Below, one piece after another: positions 35,693 to 43,054 of a DNA stretch of 52,930 bases. How positions within the stretch are numbered: the stretch's first letter is position 1; each line of letters starts with the position of its first letter. The translations under genes were made by a program, and so were the position numbers. A model generated the notes under the pieces. The model saw nothing but the letters and a program-made list of their open reading frames with translations, did no database searches and was not told where the DNA came from. The stretch is taken from positions 1-52,930 of the forward strand of contig JALOAD010000024.1 in NCBI GenBank assembly GCA_023228995.1, read 5' to 3'. Source of the stretch: Candidatus Muiribacterium halophilum (lineage in GTDB: Bacteria; Muiribacteriota; Muiribacteriia; Muiribacteriales; Muiribacteriaceae).

Positions 35693-35940
35693 ATGAATTG
35701 GACAACAGCAGAGGTAGAAAATATTATTTCTTTGATAAAAGAAAGAGCTTCTACAGACAAAATTTACCTGAAGGATTCAAGATAAGGATAATAGAAAACA
35801 ATCCTGGAGTAGATCAGACTTATGTACTTCCCGCATTTACAGGAGAAGAACTGTTTGACGAACAGCTTGACAATATAGCTGGTGGAAGTTCACGAGGAAA
35901 TTGTGATGATTTAATCGGCTTTGGTAATGGATTTTTATGA
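35693..35940 (+). pseudogene. NHLP-leader precursor 6 with an internal deletion
   Basis: The gene opens MNWTTAEVENIISLIKERAS like its siblings and has GGGAG before its ATG, but the frame ends after 30 codons. At 35760 the sequence jumps from the first helix (ACAGACAAA) to the second part of the leader (LPEGFKIRIIENNPGVDQ), which is read in another frame. The 70 or so bases that encode the middle of the leader are missing. The core (SSRGNCDDLIGFGNGFL) has one cysteine. It is a dead precursor. Confidence 0.8.
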
Positions 35941-35960
35941 TAAACATTTAATATATAAGG

Positions 35961-35988
35961 GCTGTCAGATAATTTGACAGCTTTTTTT
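35961..35988 (+). terminator. Rho-independent terminator after precursor 6
   Basis: GCTGTCA pairs with TGACAGC around a 7-nt loop, followed by seven T. It separates precursors 1-6 from precursor 7, which must have its own promoter upstream of 36060 or depend on read-through. Confidence 0.85.
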
Positions 35989-36059
35989 ATTATTAATGAA
36001 ATTAATAAGATTTTAAGGGTTGTATTTTTATTTTTAAAAAAATAATCATGGTGGGGAAA

Positions 36060-36380
36060 ATGAATTGGACTAATGCAGAAGTTAAAAAAGTACTGAATCA
36101 AATTAAATCAAAAGCAGCTACAGATAAAGAATTCAGAAAAAAAGTGCTTTTAGAACCTGAAATAGTAATCAAAGATATATCAGGAAAACAAATACCATCT
36201 AATTTTAAAATAAGTATAATAGAAAATAAAAAAGGTATAGATCAAACTTATGTATTGCCGGATTTTATAGGCGAAGAACTTACAGATGAACAACTTGACA
36301 ATGTTGCAGGCGGAAGAGGTGGATGCTCAAGAGATTGTGGTGATTATCATGATTATTCAAGAGGAGATTTACCAAAATAA
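36060..36380 (+). CDS. NHLP-leader RiPP precursor 7
   Basis: A 106-residue precursor from the ATG preceded by GGTGGGG; an ATG 12 nt earlier overlaps that site. Leader ends ELTDEQLDNVAGG. The core (about 20 residues, RGGCSRDCGDYHDYSRGDL and so on) keeps Cx3CxxY but has Tyr and Ser where the others have CxC. It lies behind a terminator and directly in front of a large inverted repeat. Confidence 0.85.
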   Translation: MNWTNAEVKKVLNQIKSKAATDKEFRKKVLLEPEIVIKDISGKQIPSNFKISIIENKKGIDQTYVLPDFIGEELTDEQLDNVAGGRGGCSRDCGDYHDYSRGDLPK

Positions 36381-36388
36381 AAAGAATG

Positions 36389-36449
36389 GGTGTCGGACCA
36401 TAAAACTTGACAATCTTTTGTTTTTTGTCAAGTTTTATGGTCCGACACC
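36389..36449. terminator. Perfect REPIN-like inverted repeat between convergent genes
   Basis: Two 24-nt arms (36389-36412 and 36426-36449), starting GGTGTCGGACC and ending TTGACA on the left, pair perfectly around a 13-nt T-rich loop. The outer part is the RAYT REP site. It lies between precursor 7 and the convergent SPASM gene, whose last six codons and stop lie within the right arm. It can serve as a terminator for both. Confidence 0.85.
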
Positions 36450-37744
36450 ATCTTTATTTCATAATGAGTTTCTAAATATTTTTTAATATTATTCTTTTGA
36501 ACAAGGCAAGTATCAAAATTAGTCCCAAGATATTTATTAGAAAATCTTAAATTAGGGCATCCGCCATTACAAAGAGGTAAGAAAAAACAATCTTTACATT
36601 TTTCACTTGTATATGGTGTTATATCAACAAGATATTTTGCAAGTAAAGTGTTATTAACAGGAATATCCCCAGTTACAGAACCTACTATCATTTCAGCTTT
36701 GCCTAAGTCTCTCCAGCATTTATATAATTCGCCTTCTGGTCCTATAACATAAGAGTGTAGAGCATTTGCAGAGCATGCTTGATACATAGATTTTGGATAA
36801 AAATCAAGATCTTTAATTTTAAATTTTTCATAACATTCAAACATAAATGTAGTTACAGCATCTTGGTCCATTCCGCAAGAATCCGCAGTAATACAAGTTG
36901 CAGAATAATCTGTAACAATACCTGGATAAACACTTATTTTATCCTTATATTCCTTATATCTGGAGTTTATCATTTGATGAACTTCATTGTATTCTTTGTG
37001 ATTAGTTTTATCGACATTAACTCGAATTGATAGAGATCCTTTCCAAACAGTAAGCAGATAATCAATATTTTTTAATATAACATTGAAAGTATCTTTTTTT
37101 GTTTTATGCTTTCTTCTACTATTATGAGTATTCTCCAAACCATCAATTGTAATTTGTGCAGAATGTATTCTTGCTCCGGTAAATTGATCTGCAACTTCTT
37201 TATTAAGTAAATATCCATTTGTAATAATACCTGAGAAAAATTTGATTTTTTTATCTTTCATCTTTTTTGACATTCTATAAATTTGATCCCAGCAAAGAAG
37301 AGGTTCGCCACCATACCAGCTAATATGTATAGCATTAACTTTTTTGAATTTTTCAGTAAAATTAATAACTTTATCTTCCATTTCTTCAGTCATATATGTT
37401 GCAGGTCTATCTTCTTCATAGCAATAAGGACATTCAAAATTACAATCTCTTGTTGGTGCAATTGTTAATGAAAGAAAAGGAGTTGAGAACCTATTAATTG
37501 TATTTTTTAGATGTAATTCCATTACAGGCTCTTCATTATCTTCAAGTAGTATTTTGCCAGATAAAAACTGTAATAAAAGCTGTGGAGCTTTAGCAAAATC
37601 ATAATTATTAGGATTTTCTTTTATTTTAATCACTTCATTATAAGTGGATTCATCAAGCTCGGCAAAAGTGTTTGTAAAGCTGTTAAAAAGAAGAAATCCG
37701 AATTTATCTGATTTAAAAACATAATTATATTTTGACCATTTCAT
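36428..37744 (-). CDS. Radical SAM/SPASM peptide maturase
   Basis: A 438-residue enzyme. Residues 1-75 form an N-terminal peptide-binding type region. The radical SAM core has CNFECPYC (Cys101, Cys105, Cys108) and WYGGEPLL. The SPASM domain holds all seven cysteines in canonical order: Cys324, then Gly-x4-Cys343, Cys383-x2-Cys386-x5-Cys392-x3-Cys396, and Cys413. SPASM enzymes of this size make thioether (sacti- or ranthipeptide) or C-C bonds in RiPP precursors. The Cys-rich NHLP cores beside it are the obvious substrates. The final MVSDHKT is read from a REP sequence, so the native end may be lost. Confidence 0.88.
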   Translation of the reverse strand: MKWSKYNYVFKSDKFGFLLFNSFTNTFAELDESTYNEVIKIKENPNNYDFAKAPQLLLQFLSGKILLEDNEEPVMELHLKNTINRFSTPFLSLTIAPTRDCNFECPYCYEEDRPATYMTEEMEDKVINFTEKFKKVNAIHISWYGGEPLLCWDQIYRMSKKMKDKKIKFFSGIITNGYLLNKEVADQFTGARIHSAQITIDGLENTHNSRRKHKTKKDTFNVILKNIDYLLTVWKGSLSIRVNVDKTNHKEYNEVHQMINSRYKEYKDKISVYPGIVTDYSATCITADSCGMDQDAVTTFMFECYEKFKIKDLDFYPKSMYQACSANALHSYVIGPEGELYKCWRDLGKAEMIVGSVTGDIPVNNTLLAKYLVDITPYTSEKCKDCFFLPLCNGGCPNLRFSNKYLGTNFDTCLVQKNNIKKYLETHYEIKMVSDHKT

Positions 37745-37861
37745 AAAAACTCCATTTAAAAAAAATATTAATTAGATTATACTGTAAATGCATTATTATT
37801 CCAATTTTTTTGTTATTATTAATTGGAATAGTCAAACTGTATATATAAAGGTGAAATTAAT

Positions 37862-38731
37862 ATGTTTGAAATAAAAAAATTAAATAATAAAGAAATAATA
37901 GATTATTCAATATTACTTAATCAAAACAAAAATAGTATAAAACAGCAAAATTCTCATGAATATATTTATTTTGCATCATTATTATTTGGTAAAAAAGCTG
38001 GAATAATCAAAGCATTTAAAAATAATAAAGATAATATAATAACAATAGAATATATTTTTGTAATTAAAAAATTTCGAAAAAAAGGATTGGGAAGTATATT
38101 AATTCAACATATATTAGATTATGCAAAAGAAAATTCAATAAATAAAATCAATATTAAATACTACAGAATATTAGGAAAAACCCACGAAATTGAATATGTA
38201 TTGAAAAAATTAAAATTTTCAAAACCACAAATGATAAATCTAAGCTGTTATTCAGATGCAAGAGTAATAAATAAAAAATGGCTAATAGAAGACAAAATTC
38301 CCAAAGAATTCAAATTTTTTATGTGGAAAGATATTACTTTAAATATAAAAAATCAAATAAAAAACCATGAAGAAAAAGAAAAATGGATAGAATTAATGTT
38401 AAATCCACTTGAAAAAATAGAAAATATTGAATATACAAATTCCGTAGGATTACTTTATAAAAATAAAATTGCAGGTTGGATAATTTGTCAGAGATTAAGT
38501 GAGGATGTGATTTTATACAGAAATTTATATGTACTTCAAAAATTCCGTTCTCTTGCACGAGGAATTCAACTTTTAAATCATTCTATAAAACTACAAAGTA
38601 AAACAAATATAAAACATGGATTATGGGTTGTAGCTGGGAATAATATTTTAATGAAAAATTTTGTCAAAAGAAGAATGGCAAAAGATTGTATATATATAAA
38701 AGAAGAGATGGGATCTTGGGTTTTAGTGTAA
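37862..38731 (+). CDS. Tandem GNAT acyltransferase at the right edge of the RiPP locus
   Basis: A 289-residue protein with two GNAT domains. The first has IEYIFVIKKFRKKGLGSILIQ (CoA loop RKKGLG, near residues 60-80; the quoted stretch spans the strand and loop). The second has YRNLYVLQKFRSLARGIQLL. It aligns along its length with the 30993 protein, including NHEEKEKWIELMLNPLE against its DSQKDDWERLRLSPF. It is divergent from the SPASM gene (117 bp gap). An acylating role in the RiPP pathway is likely by position on both sides of the precursors. Confidence 0.7.
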   Translation: MFEIKKLNNKEIIDYSILLNQNKNSIKQQNSHEYIYFASLLFGKKAGIIKAFKNNKDNIITIEYIFVIKKFRKKGLGSILIQHILDYAKENSINKINIKYYRILGKTHEIEYVLKKLKFSKPQMINLSCYSDARVINKKWLIEDKIPKEFKFFMWKDITLNIKNQIKNHEEKEKWIELMLNPLEKIENIEYTNSVGLLYKNKIAGWIICQRLSEDVILYRNLYVLQKFRSLARGIQLLNHSIKLQSKTNIKHGLWVVAGNNILMKNFVKRRMAKDCIYIKEEMGSWVLV

Positions 38732-38747
38732 AAAAAACATCAAAGTC

Positions 38748-38777
38748 TTGACAAGACACATTAGAATATGTTATATT
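38748..38777 (+). promoter_or_regulatory. Promoter of the broken LRR gene
   Basis: TTGACA and TATATT are 18 bp apart. The bases around the -10 box (ATATGTTATATT) are the same as those at the promoter of 42172-42624 on the other strand (42694-42722), so the two form a pair. Confidence 0.7.
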
Positions 38778-38794
38778 ATATTGTATAGTATTAA

Positions 38795-38828
38795 AAGACG
38801 TGATTTGTCAACCAAATTGCGGCGTCTT
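38795..38828 (+). promoter_or_regulatory. Conserved hairpin leader, copy 1
   Basis: AAGACG pairs with CGTCTT, and inside it ATTTG pairs with CAAAT around the loop TCAAC; an asymmetric bulge (TG against TGCGG) lies between. It begins about 11 nt after the predicted start of transcription and 12 nt before AAAAGGAGG. A close copy occurs at 42651-42683 in front of a gene on the opposite strand. The pair of copies, including an A-rich stretch and GCTAAAA before the Shine-Dalgarno, suggests a cis-acting RNA or a repressor site. The layout recalls small translational riboswitches, but it fits no class that I know. Confidence 0.6.
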
Positions 38829-38854
38829 AAAAAAACAGCTAAAAGGAGGAAGTC

Positions 38855-39637
38855 ATGATATTATCTTTCCGTATTAATTCAAAAAGTTTTAAAGTATATT
38901 TTTTATGTATTTCAACCAGAGAAGCTGAATTTGTAATTCTTGAACCTTATGAATACAAAGGATGTTTTTATCAATTTCCAACAGTTCCGCTTTTTGGAAT
39001 TCCAAAGATGAGATATTACAAGGACGGAGTATTCAGAAAACACTTTATTAGTAGGGTTTTAAACTTGCTTGAAAGACCACCTCAGTCTTTTAAAAAAATT
39101 GATATTAGTATTTCTTCTTCTCAAACATCTTTACAATTCAAAGAATCCCAACTCAAAGAATTACAATTCATTGAATTAGAAACTGAAGAAATCAATAATA
39201 AAGAATATTTTTTTGCACACAGACCAAATGGTAAATTATATACAAAACAAACTGATGCAGCAAATACATTTATCGTAAATTCAAATTTACTTTGTATTAA
39301 AGATAATGTTATTGATAAAATAATCGATAATAATATTAATAAAAGAAAAGATTATTTTGACTTAGCAAATGAATTTGCAGAGCATAAAGCATCACATGGA
39401 TGGATTATTGGATATTTTAATTCAATAAATAATGAATGGGAAGTTTTCACAAATATAGTTTATCGCAGTTTTGGTAATTTATACAATATATTTCAAACCC
39501 TTCATTTAAAAGGAATTTTTTCACCAAAACAAGCTATAAATATACATAATGCTCAATGGCATATTAATGATTACAGAACTGAATATATAACAGGATCTTA
39601 TAATCTATTTAAAAATAGAGCAGGGAGTAAAATATAA
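38855..39637 (+). CDS. N-terminal part of a broken LRR-containing protein
   Basis: A 260-codon frame with an excellent AAAGGAGG. The product is soluble, with no signal peptide and no known domain (MILSFRINSKSFKVYFLCIS at the start). At 39634 the frame stops, and the next frame, open since 39631, carries on with IEFVELDHIFIQYSVFEQDN. A one-base shift in the A-rich stretch near 39630 would join them. With the next two entries it forms one gene of about 1,090 codons that carries two disruptions. Confidence 0.6.
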   Translation: MILSFRINSKSFKVYFLCISTREAEFVILEPYEYKGCFYQFPTVPLFGIPKMRYYKDGVFRKHFISRVLNLLERPPQSFKKIDISISSSQTSLQFKESQLKELQFIELETEEINNKEYFFAHRPNGKLYTKQTDAANTFIVNSNLLCIKDNVIDKIIDNNINKRKDYFDLANEFAEHKASHGWIIGYFNSINNEWEVFTNIVYRSFGNLYNIFQTLHLKGIFSPKQAINIHNAQWHINDYRTEYITGSYNLFKNRAGSKI

Positions 39638-39720
39638 GAATTGAATTTGTTGAATTAGACCATATTTTTATACAATATAGTGTTTTTGAACAAGATAATA
39701 GTTTTTTTAGATTACATTTT

Positions 39721-40227
39721 TTGTATAGTGCAATTGAAAGTCATATAAATACATATACATTAGCATTTCCTATAAAAATAAATGGTAAAAAACTTATTGA
39801 TAAAATGGAACTTACTGAATTTGGAAGAAAAAAAGTAAAAAACAAGATTAAAAGAGCAGTAGAATGTTTACAATACACATTTAAATACAGATTTTATTTT
39901 AAAGAACTTTTATTAGCATTTCCAATCGAAATATTAGAATCTAAATTGATTAATACAAATAAAATATATAACAGATTTAAATATATTGAGAGTTATCACT
40001 ATGACCAATTAGAAAATTTTAAAGAATTCGTTAAAAATTACCAAAAAGAAATAGAGCAATATTACAATGATGTTACTCAAGAAATGATTTCTTATATTCC
40101 AGGTAAGTTTAGAGATTGTTTTCCGGTCGATATGAAAAAATATCATGGAATGAATTTTATCGGCGGAGGATGTTTAGAACAAGCAGAACTATCAGGAAAA
40201 GGATATTATACCTATGATAGAAATTGA
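39721..40227 (+). CDS. Middle part of the broken LRR-containing protein
   Basis: The listed start is a TTG without a ribosome binding site, since the frame is open back to 39631. It ends at a single TGA (40225-40227), after which the same frame continues without a break into the next entry (GYYTYDRN, stop, DYKKLKDETEKF). A Trp codon TGG mutated to TGA would explain it. The segment has no recognised domain. Confidence 0.45.
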   Translation: MYSAIESHINTYTLAFPIKINGKKLIDKMELTEFGRKKVKNKIKRAVECLQYTFKYRFYFKELLLAFPIEILESKLINTNKIYNRFKYIESYHYDQLENFKEFVKNYQKEIEQYYNDVTQEMISYIPGKFRDCFPVDMKKYHGMNFIGGGCLEQAELSGKGYYTYDRN

Positions 40228-40350
40228 GATTATAAAAAACTAAAAGATGAAACAGAAAAATTTGCTCAAATAAAAAAACTTGATAATGATTACATAGTAT
40301 TTGAATACAATACAATTGATAATATATTTCCACAAGAATATTCTCCAAAT

Positions 40351-42123
40351 ATGTTTAATAAAGAAATGAAAGATATATGTTATTTTAAATTTTTTGTAAA
40401 AAACATTGATGAAACTTCAGATTTACTAATAAATCTTATTAAATATATAGAAAAACTTCACAATGATAGAGTAAATAAATTTTACGAAACAATTTCAAAA
40501 GAAATAGAAGAAGAAAAACTACATAATTTTGATGTAACAGTTTTATCAGAAAACAACATAGAAGAGTTTGAAAATAATGAAAATAAAAATTCTATTTTAT
40601 ATTCTAATAAGAATGAATCTTATAAAACAGAAATGATTATAATCGAAGATGTCAACAAAGAATATAATTATGTATTATGTGATTGTTTAATGTCAAAAGG
40701 AATAAAAAACTATTCTAATAGTTATTTTACTTATGTAAGTACAACAGATATAAATACTGGATTTTCATTATTCACTAAAGCAAAATACGATCTTATTTTT
40801 AGGTCAGTATTTAAAGCAATAGCATTTCAAGAAACAAATAATAAAATTACAAAAGAAGAATTAAGAAATATAGTAGATTTTAATAAAGAATTATCATTTG
40901 AGCCAGCAATATATGTAAGAACCATAGGAATTGACAATGATTATTTTTACGAAGATTTAGAATGTCTTAATAATGAATTTAAATATATAAGAGATTATAA
41001 AGTAAAAGACAATATAAAATATGCTCCATTCATACCAAATATATTTAATGTAAGTTCTATAAAAAGATTATCATATATAGAAAAAGTAATATTAGCTGAG
41101 CGATGTTGGTTTTTACTCGATGAAGAAAATAAAAATATAGAAATTGATGCAAAAACTCAATTAAGAAGAAATATGAGAATGAGAGGTTTTGAATGCAATA
41201 TTAAAATAAAAAATATTGATAAACTCGGAAAATTTCATAATTTAGAAGATATTGATCTTAGTTATCCTGAAAAAACATTTTTATCAACAGAATTTATCAG
41301 ATCAATGAAATTGCTAAAAACGCTTAAACTCAAAAATTTTATGAATATATCAACCGAAGATTTATCAGAACTCGTATTTCTAATAGAAATCATATTAACA
41401 AATTGCAATTTAACAAGTAAAAAAGATATGAATTTATACAAACTAAAAACTTTAGTATTAACAAAAACAACAGGATTAAAAGATTTATCAAGTTTTAGAA
41501 ATTCATTTAATTTAGATATAATGGAATTAAACAATACAGGAATAAAAGATTTAAGCCATTTAATTTTTTTTAAGAATTTAAAAACATTTCATATAACTGA
41601 AAAAGAAATTGATTTAGATAGTATTTTACTTAACAATTCAATAAAAATATTAAGCATAAACAAAGAATTATTTAGAGTATATGAGTATATATTCGATAAA
41701 AATAATATTGAAATAAAGCCAACAATAAAATGCAAAGAAGAAACAGAAAATCAAACAATAGAAACATTCGATATAAAAAATATCGCAAATAAAAATTTAT
41801 CATTTATAGCAAAAATGAAAAATCTAAAAAAAATCAAAATAGCAGATTGTGAAATAAAAAACATTAATTTTCTTGAAAATTTTCCGCAACTTGAATTTCT
41901 AAAATTATCAAATTGCAGTAAATTAACAAATTTAAAAGGATTAGGAGATTTGCAAAATTTAAAAATACTAGAACTTGAAAAACTCAAGGTGAAAAATTGT
42001 GAAGAAGATATAAACAGTCTTAAAAATCTAAAAACCCTAACAATAATAGAATGTAAGAACATAAAAAAGGAAAAAATAACAAAAGAAATAGAAGAACCAG
42101 ATAAAATTGAATTTTATGAATAA
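40351..42123 (+). CDS. LRR-containing C-terminal part of the broken protein
   Basis: A 590-codon frame, in phase with the previous entry from 40228 on. The first 270 residues are not recognised. From about residue 285 onward there are leucine-rich repeats with regular spacing (FHNLEDIDLSYPE, LKTLKLKNFMNIS, LKTLVLTKTTGLKDLS, LKILELEKLKVKN), of the bacterial LRR type used for protein binding. No start signal precedes the ATG. If translated alone it would be unusual; I regard it as the end of a disrupted gene. Confidence 0.6.
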   Translation: MFNKEMKDICYFKFFVKNIDETSDLLINLIKYIEKLHNDRVNKFYETISKEIEEEKLHNFDVTVLSENNIEEFENNENKNSILYSNKNESYKTEMIIIEDVNKEYNYVLCDCLMSKGIKNYSNSYFTYVSTTDINTGFSLFTKAKYDLIFRSVFKAIAFQETNNKITKEELRNIVDFNKELSFEPAIYVRTIGIDNDYFYEDLECLNNEFKYIRDYKVKDNIKYAPFIPNIFNVSSIKRLSYIEKVILAERCWFLLDEENKNIEIDAKTQLRRNMRMRGFECNIKIKNIDKLGKFHNLEDIDLSYPEKTFLSTEFIRSMKLLKTLKLKNFMNISTEDLSELVFLIEIILTNCNLTSKKDMNLYKLKTLVLTKTTGLKDLSSFRNSFNLDIMELNNTGIKDLSHLIFFKNLKTFHITEKEIDLDSILLNNSIKILSINKELFRVYEYIFDKNNIEIKPTIKCKEETENQTIETFDIKNIANKNLSFIAKMKNLKKIKIADCEIKNINFLENFPQLEFLKLSNCSKLTNLKGLGDLQNLKILELEKLKVKNCEEDINSLKNLKTLTIIECKNIKKEKITKEIEEPDKIEFYE

Positions 42124-42136
42124 AAATTAACAAAAA

Positions 42137-42162
42137 GGAGTATGGCGTAAAAACCATACTCC
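42137..42162 (-). terminator. Terminator between convergent genes
   Basis: GGAGTATGG and CCATACTCC form a 9-bp stem. On the minus strand it is followed by a T-rich tract (TTTTTGTTAATTTTTA), so it mainly serves the small minus-strand gene. It is formed in the 48 bp between the two stop codons. Confidence 0.75.
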
Positions 42163-42171
42163 AAACATATT

Positions 42172-42624
42172 TTACAAATATTTTTTTAAATCAAGATAAA
42201 ATCTTTTAACCTCAACATTGTTATCAAAAATAATATTAATTTCAAAAACATCGTTATAACAAGCATATCCATACTTCAAGAAAATTTTAATAAAATTAAT
42301 AATATTTCCATCAGCTTTATTAAAACTAAAGCAATTAAAAACCCATTTGCCAGATTTATGATGAAATCTAATATGAACCCAATTTAAATAAATAAGATTT
42401 CGAATAATTTCAACCCTAGCCTTACCCTCAAAACCCATAGGTTCTTTATATTCCAAGTAAATATTTTGCAAATATTTTTTAGTTAAATTAAAAATTTCAT
42501 AATGATTAAATATAAAATCAATATGTTTTCTTCCATTATTACAAAAAATCAGACCATTAGGATTAATAAAAAATCCTTCAGATTCAGAACGAGAAATTAA
42601 TAAAGGAACAAATAAATCAGACAT
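42172..42624 (-). CDS. Small protein of unknown function with the shared leader
   Basis: A 150-residue soluble protein (MSDLFVPLLISRSESEGFFI). It has many aromatic residues and a mixed alpha/beta look (IYLNWVHIRFHHKSGKWVFNCF). I do not recognise it. It starts behind AAAGGAGG (minus strand), with the hairpin leader and a TTGACT/TATATT promoter that are nearly copies of those in front of the LRR gene. The two genes face each other, so they may be regulated together. Confidence 0.55.
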   Translation of the reverse strand: MSDLFVPLLISRSESEGFFINPNGLIFCNNGRKHIDFIFNHYEIFNLTKKYLQNIYLEYKEPMGFEGKARVEIIRNLIYLNWVHIRFHHKSGKWVFNCFSFNKADGNIINFIKIFLKYGYACYNDVFEINIIFDNNVEVKRFYLDLKKYL

Positions 42625-42650
42625 ATAGCCTCCTTTTTAGCAATTATTTA

Positions 42651-42683
42651 AAGACGCAGCAATATGGTTTACAAATCACGTCT
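42651..42683 (-). promoter_or_regulatory. Conserved hairpin leader, copy 2
   Basis: Read on the minus strand, AGACG and CGTCT close a hairpin whose interior (TGATTTGTAAACCATATTGC) differs from copy 1 in only a few positions. One difference makes a mismatch in the inner stem (CATAT instead of CAAAT), so the inner pairing is less certain than the outer one. The sequence behind it (GCTAAAAAGGAGG) is also the same as in copy 1. Confidence 0.6.
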
Positions 42684-42693
42684 ATATATAATC

Positions 42694-42722
42694 AATATAA
42701 CATAATATGTTGTAAAAGTCAA
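42694..42722 (-). promoter_or_regulatory. Promoter of 42172-42624
   Basis: On the minus strand, TTGACT and TATATT are 17 bp apart, with ATTATGTTATATT around the -10 box as in the promoter at 38748-38777. Confidence 0.7.
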
Positions 42723-42743
42723 TAGCAAAACGAAAATGTAAAG

Positions 42744-43043
42744 CTTTGGGGTCGGTCCTTAAAAAGTTTACAAAAAACCTTGAACCCCAGATTATAAAAG
42801 AGTTTTGCGGTCTTAAAAAGATAAATTTTTAAACATTTTAATATAAAACTAATTTTACTTTATTTTATGTAATATTAGTTTAATTTTTTTATTGATTTTA
42901 AATTTAATATTAATTGAATTTCATGATTATACCATAAATTTAAGAGAAAGATTTTTATGTTTTTAATAAAAAACATCTTCAAACTTTAATAAGTATATGT
43001 TAAAATTATTCTTTTTGAAAACCTTAGCGGACCGACCCCAAAG
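42744..43043. mobile_element. 300-bp element with REP-like terminal inverted repeats (MITE-like)
   Basis: CTTTGGGGTCGGTCC at 42744-42758 is repeated exactly in inverted form at 43029-43043. The interior is AT-rich and has no gene. The inverted repeat is a variant of the RAYT REP site (CTTTGGTGTCGGACC in the inverse of 23321-23336). It accounts for the gap between the two minus-strand genes, and could be a non-autonomous element moved by a RAYT-type enzyme. Confidence 0.65.
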
Positions 43044-43054
43044 ATTTACAAAAT

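Noticed and set aside
38795-38828. preQ1 riboswitch
   Set aside because: The A-rich tail before the Shine-Dalgarno is similar, but the loop is much longer and the conserved loop bases of preQ1-I were not seen; neither gene looks queuosine-related.
40225-40227. In-frame TGA as sign of a recoded genetic code or selenocysteine
   Set aside because: TGA ends many intact genes here (for example at 17391 and 51455), no SECIS-like hairpin was evident, and the gene has a second break, so a nonsense mutation is simpler.
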